A stretch of DNA of 43,648 nt from Gammaproteobacteria bacterium. GTDB lineage: Bacteria > Pseudomonadota > Gammaproteobacteria > Steroidobacterales > Steroidobacteraceae. Location: contig JAIBJM010000014.1 in NCBI GenBank assembly GCA_020029535.1, positions 1 to 43,648 of the forward strand. Reading direction: 5' to 3'. A program made the position numbers and the translations under genes. A model generated the notes under the pieces. The model saw nothing but the letters and a program-made list of their open reading frames with translations, searched no databases and was not told the origin of the DNA. This document shows, piece by piece, positions 23,007 to 30,973 of this stretch. Position 1 is the first letter of the stretch. Each line of letters starts with the position of its first letter.

Positions 23007-24071
23007 TCAGTTCGTCAGCGCAACGCTCTTGACCTGCGCGAATACCGCCTTGCCAGGCACCAGAGTCAGTTGTGCCACCGAGCGGCGCGTCAGTCGCGCC
23101 AGCAGCCGCTGGCCGGCCGCTTCCAGCCGCACCAGCTGCTGGGCCGCCTCGCGATCGTCGTGAATGTCCAGTATCCGTGCCGGCAGGATGTTGCTGATGC
23201 TGGTATGGACCGGATGCTCCAGGGTGATCGAAACATCGCGTGCATCCACGCGCAGCCGTACCGCGGTGCCCGGCGGCTGCGGCCGGCGCGCCACGGCAAA
23301 GCGGCTGCCGGCCACTTCGATCAGGCTCAGCTGCCATTCATCGTCGTGCGCGGCGATACGGCCGTGCAGGATCACCCCGGCATCGGCCAGATGCGCCAGC
23401 GGCAGGTCGGGACGCACCAGCAGTTCAGCGAGTGCACCGGCTGCCAGCACACGTCCGGAACGCAGCAGCACCAGCTCATCGGCAAAGCGCATCACCTCGG
23501 CGAGCTGATGCGTGACGTAGATCATCGGCATGGCCAGTTCGGCATGGAGCCGTTCCAGATGCGGCAGGATTTCGGCGCGGCTGTCGAGATCGAGGTTGGC
23601 CAACGGCTCATCCAGCAGCAGCAGCCGGGGCTGCGTCAGCAGCGCGCGCGCGATGGCCACGCGCTGCCGCTGTCCGCCGGACAGCGTGTCCACCGCGCGA
23701 TCCAGCAGGGCACCCACACCCAGCATGCTGACGGCATCGTCGAAGCCGATGCCAGTCGATGTCGCGCGCCGCAGCGCGAACAGCAGATTGCCGCACACTG
23801 TCAGATGCGGGAACAGCCGCGCGTCCTGGAACACCAGCCCCACCGGCCGCCTGTGCGCCGGCACGAAGCGGGTGGCGTCCTGCCAGCAGTCGCCATTCAG
23901 GCTGATCGCGCCGCGCGCGCCGCGCTCCAGTCCCGCGATACAGCGCAGCAGTGTGCTCTTGCCCGAACCCGAGTGCCCATACACCGCGGTGATACCGCGT
24001 GGCGCAATCGTGAGGTCGGTCTCCAGACTGAAGTCGGCATAGCGGACCGCGGTGCGTACGGTGAGGCTCAC
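23007..24071 (-). CDS. modC: Molybdate ABC transporter ATP-binding protein
   Basis: This 354-residue ATPase powers molybdate import. The N-terminal nucleotide-binding domain has Walker [10 protein letters not shown] (about residues 32-40), the signature [16 protein letters not shown], Walker [13 protein letters not shown] and the H-loop IYVTHQ. The C-terminal part (about 290-354) is a molybdate-binding TOBE/MOP domain ([10 protein letters not shown] ... [10 protein letters not shown]). The GTG at 24071, seven bases after GGGAG and overlapping the modB stop by four bases, is the preferred start; no ATG fits. It is the last gene of modABC. Confidence 0.94.
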   Translation of the reverse strand: MSLTVRTAVRYADFSLETDLTIAPRGITAVYGHSGSGKSTLLRCIAGLERGARGAISLNGDCWQDATRFVPAHRRPVGLVFQDARLFPHLTVCGNLLFALRRATSTGIGFDDAVSMLGVGALLDRAVDTLSGGQRQRVAIARALLTQPRLLLLDEPLANLDLDSRAEILPHLERLHAELAMPMIYVTHQLAEVMRFADELVLLRSGRVLAAGALAELLVRPDLPLAHLADAGVILHGRIAAHDDEWQLSLIEVAGSRFAVARRPQPPGTAVRLRVDARDVSITLEHPVHTSISNILPARILDIHDDREAAQQLVRLEAAGQRLLARLTRRSVAQLTLVPGKAVFAQVKSVALTN

Positions 24072-24766
24072 AATGCTACTCCCACCGACCGCTCGCGTCG
24101 GTTGCACAGATACAGCGTCAGCAGCAGCGCGAAGCACAGCAGCAGCAGCGTCAGCGCCAGGCGATGCGCGGCGGCGTAGTCCAGCGACTCGACATGATTG
24201 AACAGTGCGATGGAAGCCACCTGCGTGCGACCCGGAATGTTGCCGCCGATCATCAGGATCACACCGAACTCACCCAGCGTGTGCGCAAAGGCCAGCACCG
24301 CGGCCGATAGGTACCCGCGGCGCGAGAGCGGTAGCACCACGCGAAAAAAAGCGTCGAGCGGCGAGGCGCGCAGCGTCGAGGCCACTTCGATGACGCGCGT
24401 GCCGGTGGCCTGGAAGCTGCTCTGCAGTGGCTGCAGCACGAAGGGCAGCGAGTAGATCAGCGAGCCGATCACCAGGCCGGTGAAGGTGAAGGCCAGCGGT
24501 GCACCGCCCATGGCCACCGACAAACCACCCAGCCAGCCATTGGGTCCCAATACCCACAGCAGATAGAAGCCCAGCACCGTGGGCGGCAGCACCAGCGGCA
24601 TGGTGGCGATGGTTTCAATCCACGGCTTGAACCGCGAACGCGTGGTGGCCAGCCACCAGGCCAACGGCGTGCACAGCACCAGCAGCAGAGCCGTGCTGAG
24701 CAGGGCGAGACGGAACGAGGTCAGCAGTGCCGTCAGATCGCCCGCCGCGTAGCCGAGCGGATTCAC
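24068..24766 (-). CDS. modB: Molybdate ABC transporter permease
   Basis: A 232-residue inner-membrane protein with about five or six transmembrane helices. It has the binding-protein-dependent permease signature in AFAHTLGEFGVILMIGGNIPG, which contacts the ATPase, and the ModB-like segment ATMPLVLPPTVLGFYLL. It forms the molybdate channel as a dimer with ModC. Its start overlaps the modA stop and its stop overlaps the modC start, each by four bases, so the three proteins are translationally coupled. Length is usual for the family. Confidence 0.95.
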   Translation of the reverse strand: MNPLGYAAGDLTALLTSFRLALLSTALLLVLCTPLAWWLATTRSRFKPWIETIATMPLVLPPTVLGFYLLWVLGPNGWLGGLSVAMGGAPLAFTFTGLVIGSLIYSLPFVLQPLQSSFQATGTRVIEVASTLRASPLDAFFRVVLPLSRRGYLSAAVLAFAHTLGEFGVILMIGGNIPGRTQVASIALFNHVESLDYAAAHRLALTLLLLCFALLLTLYLCNRRERSVGVAL

Positions 24767-25521
24767 GGCTGCACGGCATATCCGGCGGCGCGGATGATTT
24801 TCAGCGCCGCCGCGTCGGTTCGCAGCCAGCGCAGGAAGTCGCGCGCCGCGGCCTGCTCGGTACTGCGGGCGAGCAGTACGGCATCCTGGTCAATGGGCTC
24901 ATACAGATCGGCGGGCGGCAGCCAGCTCGAGCCGCTGAGCCTGCCGTCGGCGCCGATGATCTGCGACACGGCGACGAAGGCGGCATCGGCGTTGCCGGTG
25001 TCGGCGAACTGCCGGGTCTGCGCAATGCTTTCGCCGGTGACCAGCTTCTTCTGTTCGTTCAAGGAGTCCCACAGCTGCAGCTTCTGTAGAACCTGTTGCG
25101 CGGCCAGTCCGTACGGCGCGGTTTTCGGATTGGCGATGGCGAGGAAGCGGTAGCTGCCGCCCTTCAGAAAGGCCGCGCCATCGCTGCCCAGTGCGCCGGC
25201 TTTGGGGCTCCACAGCGCCAGCCGCCCGGTGGCATAGGTGAAGCGGCTGCCGGCCACCGCCACACCTTCGGCCTCCAGCTGCTGCGGCCGCTCGCGATCC
25301 GCCGACAGGAATACATCGAAGGGTGCGCCCTGCCTGATCTGCGCATACAGCTGGCCGGTGGCTCCAGCGCTGGGCAGCAGCTTGTGGCCGCTGGCGCTTT
25401 GGTACACGAGCGCCAGTTGCTGCAGCGGCGCGAGGAAATTGGCGGCCACCGCCACATGCAACTCGGCCGCCGTGGCGGCACCGGTCAGCAGCAGAATGGC
25501 CATCCCGAAAAAATGTTTCAT
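24763..25521 (-). CDS. modA: Molybdate ABC transporter periplasmic binding protein
   Basis: This 252-residue protein captures molybdate in the periplasm. The signal peptide runs about residues 1-19 (MKHFFGMAILLLTGAATA). The mature protein has the ModA features LHVAVAANFLAPL, SAGATGQLYAQI, GAPFDVFLSADRERP, RLALWSP and ANPKTAPYG. The ATG at 25521 is preferred to a longer in-frame start because it gives the clean signal peptide. The start codon overlaps, on the opposite strand, the possible start of the FAD oxidoreductase at 25520, so no intergenic promoter region remains on that reading. Confidence 0.94.
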   Translation of the reverse strand: MKHFFGMAILLLTGAATAAELHVAVAANFLAPLQQLALVYQSASGHKLLPSAGATGQLYAQIRQGAPFDVFLSADRERPQQLEAEGVAVAGSRFTYATGRLALWSPKAGALGSDGAAFLKGGSYRFLAIANPKTAPYGLAAQQVLQKLQLWDSLNEQKKLVTGESIAQTRQFADTGNADAAFVAVSQIIGADGRLSGSSWLPPADLYEPIDQDAVLLARSTEQAAARDFLRWLRTDAAALKIIRAAGYAVQP

Positions 25522-27136
25522 GAGCGACAATCTTCGCATGCATCCCGACCGGAAGACGGCGTTGATTATAGGTGCGGGCCACAACGGACTGGTGGCCGCC
25601 TTCTATCTGGCCCGGCGCGGTTGGAAGGTGAAGCTGCTGGAGCGCCGCGCGGTGGTGGGTGGCGCCGCGGTAACCGAGGAATTCCAGCCCGGTTTCCGCA
25701 ACTCCATCGCCAGCTACACCGTGGGTCTGCTGCATCCGGACATCCTGCGCGACATGGACTTGCAGGCGCAGGGACTGCGCATCGTTGAGCGCCCGATCGC
25801 CAACTTCCTGCCGCTGCCGGATGGACGCTTCCTGAAGATGGGCGGCGACCTGTCGCGCTCGCAGGCCGAGGTGGCGAAATTCTCGGCGCGCGACGCGCAC
25901 AGATTGCCCGCCTATCTCGATCTGTTGCGTCGGATCGCCGGACCGGTGCGCGCGCTGGCGGCGATGCCGCCGCCGCGCCTGGATGGCAGCTGGCGCGACC
26001 TGCCAGCGCTGCTTCGTCACGCCAGATTGTGGCAGGGCATCGAGGCCGGTGATCGCGCCCGGCTGCTGAATTTGATCTCGAGCAGCGCCAGCGCATTCCT
26101 GGGCGAGTGGTTCGAGAGCGAACCGCTCAAGGCCGTGTTCGGCTTCGACAGCATGGTGGGCAACTACACCAGCCCGCATCGCGCCGGCAGCGCCTACACA
26201 CTGCTGCATCATGTGTTCGGCGAGGTGAATGGCCGGCAGGGCAGCTGGGGTCACGCCATCGGTGGCATGGGCGCCATCACCCAGGCCATGTGGCGCGCCT
26301 GCGCGGCGCTGGGTGTGGAGCTGCAGCTGAATGCACCGGTGCGTCGCGTGCAGGTGGAGCAGGGTCGCGCCGTCGGCGTGGAGCTGGAAGATGGCAGCGT
26401 TCATCGCGCTGCCGTTGTGCTGGCCAACGTCAATCCGAAGCTGCTGTTCTCCCGGCTGGTGGATGCCGGCACATTGAACGACGACGATGGTGTGGACTAT
26501 GACACGCAGCTGGCGCAGTACCGCACCGGCTCGGGCACGCTGCGCATCAATGTGGCACTGTCGGAATTGCCGCAGTTCAGCGCATTGCCCGGCGAAGGCG
26601 AGCATCATCAGAGCGGCATTATTCTGGCGCCCAGTCTCGATCATATGGATCGGGCCTGGCGCGATGCCACGCGGCAAGGCTGGTCCGCAGCGCCCATCAT
26701 CGAAATGATGATTCCCTCGACCGTGGACGACTCGTTGGCACCACGCGGTGCACACGTGGCCAGCCTGTTCTGCCAGCACTTTGCCGCACGCCTGCCCGAT
26801 GGTGGCAGCTGGGACGATCATCGCGAGCGCGTTGCCGATCTGGTTGTCGACGCGGTGACGCAGTACGCGCCGAATTTCCGGCGCGCCGTGATCGGGCGCC
26901 AGGTGCTGACGCCGCTGGATCTGGAACGGGTGTTCGGTCTCACCGACGGCGACATCATGCATGGCCGATTGACGCTGGATCAGCTGTGGGCAGCGCGTCC
27001 TGCCGTGGGCTACGGCAGCTACCGGACGCCGGTGCAGGGACTCTATCTATGTGGTTCCGGTGCGCATCCGGGTGGTGGCGTCACCGGCCTGCCGGGTCGC
27101 AATGCTGCAGCCATCGTGGCGCGCGAAGTGCGGTGA
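25520..27136 (+). CDS. Phytoene-desaturase-like FAD-dependent oxidoreductase
   Basis: A 538-residue flavoprotein of the phytoene desaturase/PYROXD2 type. The N-terminal dinucleotide-binding motif is IIGAGHNGLVAAFYLARRG, followed by LERRAVVGGAAVTEEF. A substrate domain lies in the middle, and the C-terminal FAD site is LYLCGSGAHPGGGVTGLPG. No signal peptide is present. The substrate is unknown; relatives oxidise isoprenoid or other lipophilic compounds, and no carotenoid genes are nearby. The start at 25520 overlaps the modA start on the other strand; ATG 25538 (MHPDRKTAL) would free 18 bases and is an equally reasonable choice. The frame is open further upstream, but that sequence is antisense to modA. 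Confidence 0.88.
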   Translation: MSDNLRMHPDRKTALIIGAGHNGLVAAFYLARRGWKVKLLERRAVVGGAAVTEEFQPGFRNSIASYTVGLLHPDILRDMDLQAQGLRIVERPIANFLPLPDGRFLKMGGDLSRSQAEVAKFSARDAHRLPAYLDLLRRIAGPVRALAAMPPPRLDGSWRDLPALLRHARLWQGIEAGDRARLLNLISSSASAFLGEWFESEPLKAVFGFDSMVGNYTSPHRAGSAYTLLHHVFGEVNGRQGSWGHAIGGMGAITQAMWRACAALGVELQLNAPVRRVQVEQGRAVGVELEDGSVHRAAVVLANVNPKLLFSRLVDAGTLNDDDGVDYDTQLAQYRTGSGTLRINVALSELPQFSALPGEGEHHQSGIILAPSLDHMDRAWRDATRQGWSAAPIIEMMIPSTVDDSLAPRGAHVASLFCQHFAARLPDGGSWDDHRERVADLVVDAVTQYAPNFRRAVIGRQVLTPLDLERVFGLTDGDIMHGRLTLDQLWAARPAVGYGSYRTPVQGLYLCGSGAHPGGGVTGLPGRNAAAIVAREVR

Positions 27137-27143
27137 AGCAGTT

Positions 27144-27306
27144 CGCGGTTGTGGATGGGTTGATCCCATCGCTACTGGCGGCGCGTGCCCTGCGGGCATG
27201 CCCTCGCATTGCGCGGCGCGTCGCAGACTCAAGGTCTGCAACGCGCCGATCGCGCAATGCTCGGCGCGCCTCACGTAGCGATGGGATCAACCCATCCACA
27301 ACCGCG
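27144..27306. repeat. Palindromic MITE-like element with 32-bp perfect terminal inverted repeats
   Basis: Bases 27144-27175 and 27275-27306 are perfect reverse complements (32 of 32), separated by 99 bases. Further nested pairs occur inside: GCATTGCGCG (27206-27215) with CGCGCAATGC (27251-27260), GGCGCGT (27215-27221) with ACGCGCC (27241-27247), and GCAGAC (27223-27228) with GTCTGC (27234-27239) around a 5-base loop. Each terminal repeat also holds its own GATGGG...CCCATC palindrome. The whole 163 bases can fold into one long hairpin. It occupies the gap between two convergent genes. The remaining bases to 27440 show no gene, only a 14-base inverted match of 27194-27207 at 27362-27375. Confidence 0.8.
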
Positions 27307-27440
27307 TCTGCACCAGACCGCGATCCCGGGCGGCTGGCCGCGCACAGAGCGACAGGTCGCAGCGAGGGCATGCCCCAGCACGCGTCGCCATGAGCAATCG
27401 GAGTCACCTTCTCCGCGACTGCGTGCGCGAGGCGAGCTGA

Positions 27441-28073
27441 TCAGAACAGCTGGTTCAACGCCGAGCGCAGGGCTTCGGGTTCGGTCAGCGCAACGAACAG
27501 CACGCCGGTGATGGCGCCGTCCAGATGCGCGGCATGATTGATGTTCCCGGTGCCGCGGCGGCCGGCATAGATCGTGTAGATCAGGTAACACAGCGCGAAC
27601 AGCGGCGCCGGAATCGGCAACGGGAAGGGCAGGATGAGCAGCGATTGCTGCGGAAAGTAGACGATCGAGGCGAACAGCACCGCGAGTATGGCGCCTGAGG
27701 CGCCCAGCGACGCATAACCCGGGTCGCTGCGGTGCCTCAACACCGTTCCCGCGCTGCTGACCAGCAGACCGATGCAATACAACGCCGCAAAGCGCGGGCT
27801 GCCGATGGTACGTTCCAGTGCGAAGCCGAAGGACCAGAAGGTCAGCGCGTTCAGCAGCAGGTGGGCGTAGTCGGCATGAATGAAGCCGCTGCTGATCAAG
27901 GTGTGGTAATCGCGGCCCTGCGCGATGCGAGACGGTCGCAGCAACGCGCGGTCGCGCAGTCGCGGTGCTGCGCTCAGCGCCAGCACGCTGATGGCCGCAA
28001 AGCCGATCAGAATCAGCATCGCCACCGGTGCGCCGCTGGCCAGATTGTGCAGCGTCAGCCAGAGCGTCTGCAT
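27441..28073 (-). CDS. Rhomboid family intramembrane serine protease
   Basis: A 210-residue membrane protein with six likely transmembrane helices. The rhomboid marks are visible: HxxxN in HLLLNALTF (His71, Asn75), catalytic Ser126 in GASGA, and catalytic His183 in AAHLDGAITG. The enzyme cleaves single-pass membrane proteins within the bilayer. It has no extra N-terminal cytoplasmic domain, so it resembles short bacterial rhomboids rather than E. coli GlpG. The start ATG shares its A with the TGA stop of the upstream MFS gene, which implies translational coupling. Its substrate is unknown. Confidence 0.92.
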   Translation of the reverse strand: MQTLWLTLHNLASGAPVAMLILIGFAAISVLALSAAPRLRDRALLRPSRIAQGRDYHTLISSGFIHADYAHLLLNALTFWSFGFALERTIGSPRFAALYCIGLLVSSAGTVLRHRSDPGYASLGASGAILAVLFASIVYFPQQSLLILPFPLPIPAPLFALCYLIYTIYAGRRGTGNINHAAHLDGAITGVLFVALTEPEALRSALNQLF

Positions 28074-29305
28074 CACATCGGTTCCTGCGGCCGGCTGCTG
28101 AAATACAGCAACATCAGGATCAGCACCATCACCGCAATGGCGCTGCCGGACAGCGAGGCCCGGATGCCGACCAGCCCGCCGAGCACGCCCACGCTCAGGC
28201 CGCTGAAGGTGCGCATGCCGGCGCTGGCCAGCGAATACAGGCCCACGATGCGGCCACGCATCGCCGGCGGTGCATTCATCTGCACCAGCGCCTGCGACAT
28301 CGAGAAGAACGACAGCTCCACGAAGCCGGCAATGAACAGCAGCGGCAGCACCAGCGCATAGGAAGTGCCCAGTGCAAAACCGATCAGCGCCAGGCACCAG
28401 ATCAGTCCCAGTATCAATGCGGTGCGCGGATGCGGCGTCAGCAGTGAGCGCGCCTCGAGCACGATGCCGGCGGTCAACGCGCCGGCTGCATCCGCGCCCA
28501 GCAGCAGGCTGTAGGCCAGCCCCGGATCGGCGTGACCGAGCAGCGTGGCGAAGCCCGGCATCTGGGCCTGGTAGCTGTTGCCCACCAGCATGCAGGCAAA
28601 GCCGGCCAGCAGCATCATGTAGAGAATGGTGCGATGCCTGCCCACTTCGCGCATCGCGCTCAGCAGATCGTCCAGCCCGCTGTTGCCGGGTCGCAGATGC
28701 GCTGGCTTGATGCGCCAGGGTTTGCCGCGCGGCAGTGCCCAGATCAGCAGCGGCAGAAAGAACAGCGCGTTGAACAGCAGTGCCACATGAGGGGGCGCTG
28801 CCAGCATCATCAGGTTGCCCACGCCCGGTCCCAGCAACATGCCCAGCATGCGACCCGAGGCATGCAGTCGCACCGCACTGCTCAGATGTTCCGCGGGCAC
28901 GACGTCGTACAGCAGCAGCATGGCGGCCGGATTCCACAGCGTGCCGGCGATGCCATGCATCGTCAGCAGAATCCAGGCATGCCAGATCTGCAACCCGTCG
29001 GTGGCGATCAGCCAGGCCCAGCTCAACGACACGATCATGAACATCGTCATGCCCAGGACGACGAAGCGGCGCGGATCGAAGCGATCGGCGAGCCGACTCA
29101 CCGTGATCGAGCCCAGCAGGAACGGCAGCCAGTGCGAGATCACGGCAAATCCGCCCAGCTCGGCCGACTGGAACTTCTGGTACATCACCCAGTAGCTGAT
29201 GACGTGTTCCATGTTGTCGGCCATCATCGTCAGCACCACGCCACCCCAGAAGGTGACGAACGCGGGGTGACGCAGGGCGGGGAACGACAGTTTCTGCGTC
29301 GCCAT
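28073..29305 (-). CDS. MFS transporter (EntS/MFS_3-like exporter)
   Basis: This 410-residue inner-membrane protein has about twelve hydrophobic helices and the MFS loop motif ADRFDPRRFVV between helices 2 and 3. N-terminal LSFPALRHPAFVTFWGGVVL and the RGRIVGLYSLASAGMRTFSGL segment in the C-half are typical of the MFS_3/enterobactin-exporter group, which exports siderophores or drugs. It lies between pirin and rhomboid genes, sharing single bases at both junctions (stop TGA with start ATG). The exported compound is unknown. Confidence 0.9.
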   Translation of the reverse strand: MATQKLSFPALRHPAFVTFWGGVVLTMMADNMEHVISYWVMYQKFQSAELGGFAVISHWLPFLLGSITVSRLADRFDPRRFVVLGMTMFMIVSLSWAWLIATDGLQIWHAWILLTMHGIAGTLWNPAAMLLLYDVVPAEHLSSAVRLHASGRMLGMLLGPGVGNLMMLAAPPHVALLFNALFFLPLLIWALPRGKPWRIKPAHLRPGNSGLDDLLSAMREVGRHRTILYMMLLAGFACMLVGNSYQAQMPGFATLLGHADPGLAYSLLLGADAAGALTAGIVLEARSLLTPHPRTALILGLIWCLALIGFALGTSYALVLPLLFIAGFVELSFFSMSQALVQMNAPPAMRGRIVGLYSLASAGMRTFSGLSVGVLGGLVGIRASLSGSAIAVMVLILMLLYFSSRPQEPM

Positions 29306-30168
29306 CAGCGCTCCGGCAGCGGAATGAATTCGCGGTCATCGCCCGGCGGAAGCGGCATGCGCCCGGCACGCCAGTCATCGCCGGCCTGCGCGATGCGCTC
29401 GCGGCTCGATGACACGAAATTCCACCAGATGTGGCGTGGACCCACCGGCGCGCCGCCCAGCAGCATCACGGTGGCCGGTGCTGCTGCCGTCACCGATACG
29501 GTGGCCCCGGCCGGCAGCACCAGCAAGCTGCCATGCGGGTGGCTGGCGCCTGCGGCGGTCAGCGCGCCGCGCACGATATACAGCGCGCGCTCGGGCTGCT
29601 CGGGCGGAATGGCGAGGCTGGAACCGGCGGTGAAATCCAGATGTGCGTAATACAGCGGCGAATGCGTTCGCACGCGGCTTGCCACACCCAGCGGTGCGCC
29701 GGCGATGGCGCGCACCATCACGCCGCCGAGCGCAGTCAGCGGCAATTCCGCGGCCGGATGATGCACGAACGAGGGTTCGATCTCTTCAGCGTCGTCGGGC
29801 AGCGCCACCCAGGCCTGCATGCCCTCGAGCTTGCCGCCCTGCTCGCGCATGGCGTCGAAGCGCTCGGAGTGCGAGATGCCGCGGCCGGCCGTCATCCAGT
29901 TGACCTCGCCCGGCCGGATCGGCTGCGTCACGCCCAGACTGTCGCGATGCATGATTTCGCCATCGAACAGATACGTGACGGTGGCGAGACCTATATGTGG
30001 GTGCGGCCGCACATCGGTGCCAGCAGGCACCGGCGCCGGCAGCATCACCGGTCCGATGTGATCGAGAAATATGAAGGGACCGATCATCTGCCGTTGCGCC
30101 TGCGGCAGTACCCGTCCTACTTCGAGCGCGCCAATGCGGGTGCGGCGGGCGCGCAATACCAATTCCAT
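29305..30168 (-). CDS. Pirin family protein
   Basis: A 287-residue bicupin. The N-terminal cupin carries the metal site: RPHPHIGLATVTYLFDG with two His, then WMTAGRGISHSE with the third His and the Glu, as in human pirin and E. coli YhhW. The family binds a single non-haem iron; some members have quercetin 2,3-dioxygenase activity, others regulate transcription or metabolism by protein contact. The C-terminal cupin ends HIWWNFVSSSRERI, a typical pirin motif. The frame is open upstream, but the ATG at 30168 gives the conserved start (MELVLRARRTRIG). It heads a pirin-MFS-rhomboid operon. Confidence 0.93.
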   Translation of the reverse strand: MELVLRARRTRIGALEVGRVLPQAQRQMIGPFIFLDHIGPVMLPAPVPAGTDVRPHPHIGLATVTYLFDGEIMHRDSLGVTQPIRPGEVNWMTAGRGISHSERFDAMREQGGKLEGMQAWVALPDDAEEIEPSFVHHPAAELPLTALGGVMVRAIAGAPLGVASRVRTHSPLYYAHLDFTAGSSLAIPPEQPERALYIVRGALTAAGASHPHGSLLVLPAGATVSVTAAAPATVMLLGGAPVGPRHIWWNFVSSSRERIAQAGDDWRAGRMPLPPGDDREFIPLPER

Positions 30169-30193
30169 CTGGAAACCTATGTTACGGTGGATC

Positions 30194-30219
30194 GTCGGTC
30201 GCTTCCTACAGTCGGTCGC
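30194..30219. promoter_or_regulatory. Direct repeat in the pirin/lipoprotein divergent promoter
   Basis: GTCGGTCGC occurs at 30194-30202 and again at 30211-30219, 17 bases start to start, inside the 141-base gap between the divergent pirin and lipoprotein genes. Such spacing is compatible with a dimeric regulator's site, but chance recurrence in GC-rich DNA is possible. Confidence 0.3.
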
Positions 30220-30309
30220 GGTCACCGATGCCGGTGCGGTGAGCCGGTGCCCGCCACACTCCCTCCTCATCATAAGGAACTGCCCACTCAAACGCAGAGG
30301 AAAACGATC

Positions 30310-30681
30310 ATGCGCAATGCAATCTGGATGGCTGTCGCCATCACTTCGCTGGGACTCGCTGCCTGCAGCCGCACCGAGACGCCCGCCGAAACCAACAGTG
30401 ACGTGGCCAGCGCCGCGCGCGAAGGCGCGCAGGATGTGGCCGAAGCGCAGCGCGATGCGGCCGGCACCAATGCCGATGCGGCCGTCGACACTGCCCAGGC
30501 CAGCCAATCAGTGACCGAAGTGCAGGCCGAGGCCGATTACAAGGTGGCCATCGAAAAGTGCGACGCCCAGACCGGCGCGGCGCGCGATGCCTGCCAGTCG
30601 GAAGCCAAGGCGAGACTGGACACGGCCAGGGCCAATGCGAAGGCAGCGGTGGAGGCCACTGAAAAACAGGCTGGCAAGTAA
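30310..30681 (+). CDS. Small alanine-rich lipoprotein
   Basis: This 123-residue protein begins with a lipoprotein signal, lipobox LAAC with Cys about residue 19, followed by a short Thr/Glu linker and a long Ala/Glu/Gln/Asp-rich region that should form amphipathic helix or coiled coil (VASAAREGAQDVAEAQRDAA and similar). Two Cys lie in EKCDAQTGAARDACQSEAKA. It resembles small envelope lipoproteins of unknown function. The ribosome site GAGGAAAA precedes ATG 30310. A 64-residue gene follows by 14 bases. Envelope stress or cell-wall linkage are possible roles with no direct evidence. Confidence 0.82.
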   Translation: MRNAIWMAVAITSLGLAACSRTETPAETNSDVASAAREGAQDVAEAQRDAAGTNADAAVDTAQASQSVTEVQAEADYKVAIEKCDAQTGAARDACQSEAKARLDTARANAKAAVEATEKQAGK

Positions 30682-30695
30682 TCGAGGAGACCCAT

Positions 30696-30890
30696 ATGTC
30701 CAGCTATCACCACAACGATCGGGAGGAGAGCGACCGGCGCTATCGCAAACGCGTGCATCGCTTCCGGGGCGGACACGCTGCCGGTCCCGGCATCGATGAT
30801 TCCCGGGAGGCACCGGACGCGCCGGCCGCGACACGTGCGGCAGCCCGAGAGCCGCGCAGCAGCAGCCTGCCGCACGGGTGGCGGCGATGA
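30696..30890 (+). CDS. Small, highly charged protein of unknown function
   Basis: A 64-residue Arg/His/Asp-rich protein beginning MSSYHHNDREESDRRYRKRV, without hydrophobic segments and probably disordered. It is supported by a clear ribosome site GAGGAGA five bases before the ATG and by its position 14 bases after the lipoprotein gene. No family is recognised. Its stop codon TGA overlaps another possible ATG (30887), but that frame soon runs antisense to the glucan synthetase gene and was not accepted. Confidence 0.5.
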   Translation: MSSYHHNDREESDRRYRKRVHRFRGGHAAGPGIDDSREAPDAPAATRAAAREPRSSSLPHGWRR

Positions 30891-30973
30891 ACGCGTTCAC
30901 GGCGCTGCGCCTGTGGCTGGCGGTGCCGTTGGTGGTGGCATCCATCGCGGCGCTGGGTGCGCTCCGCAATGGT

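Noticed and set aside
24899-26962. A 687-codon leftward frame crossing modA and the FAD oxidoreductase.
   Set aside because: It is out of frame with modA, antisense to the flavoprotein, and has no recognisable motif.
27144-27306. Integron attC site or CRISPR-like repeat.
   Set aside because: There is only one unit, the terminal repeats are perfect rather than attC-like, and no integrase, cassette array or spacers are visible.
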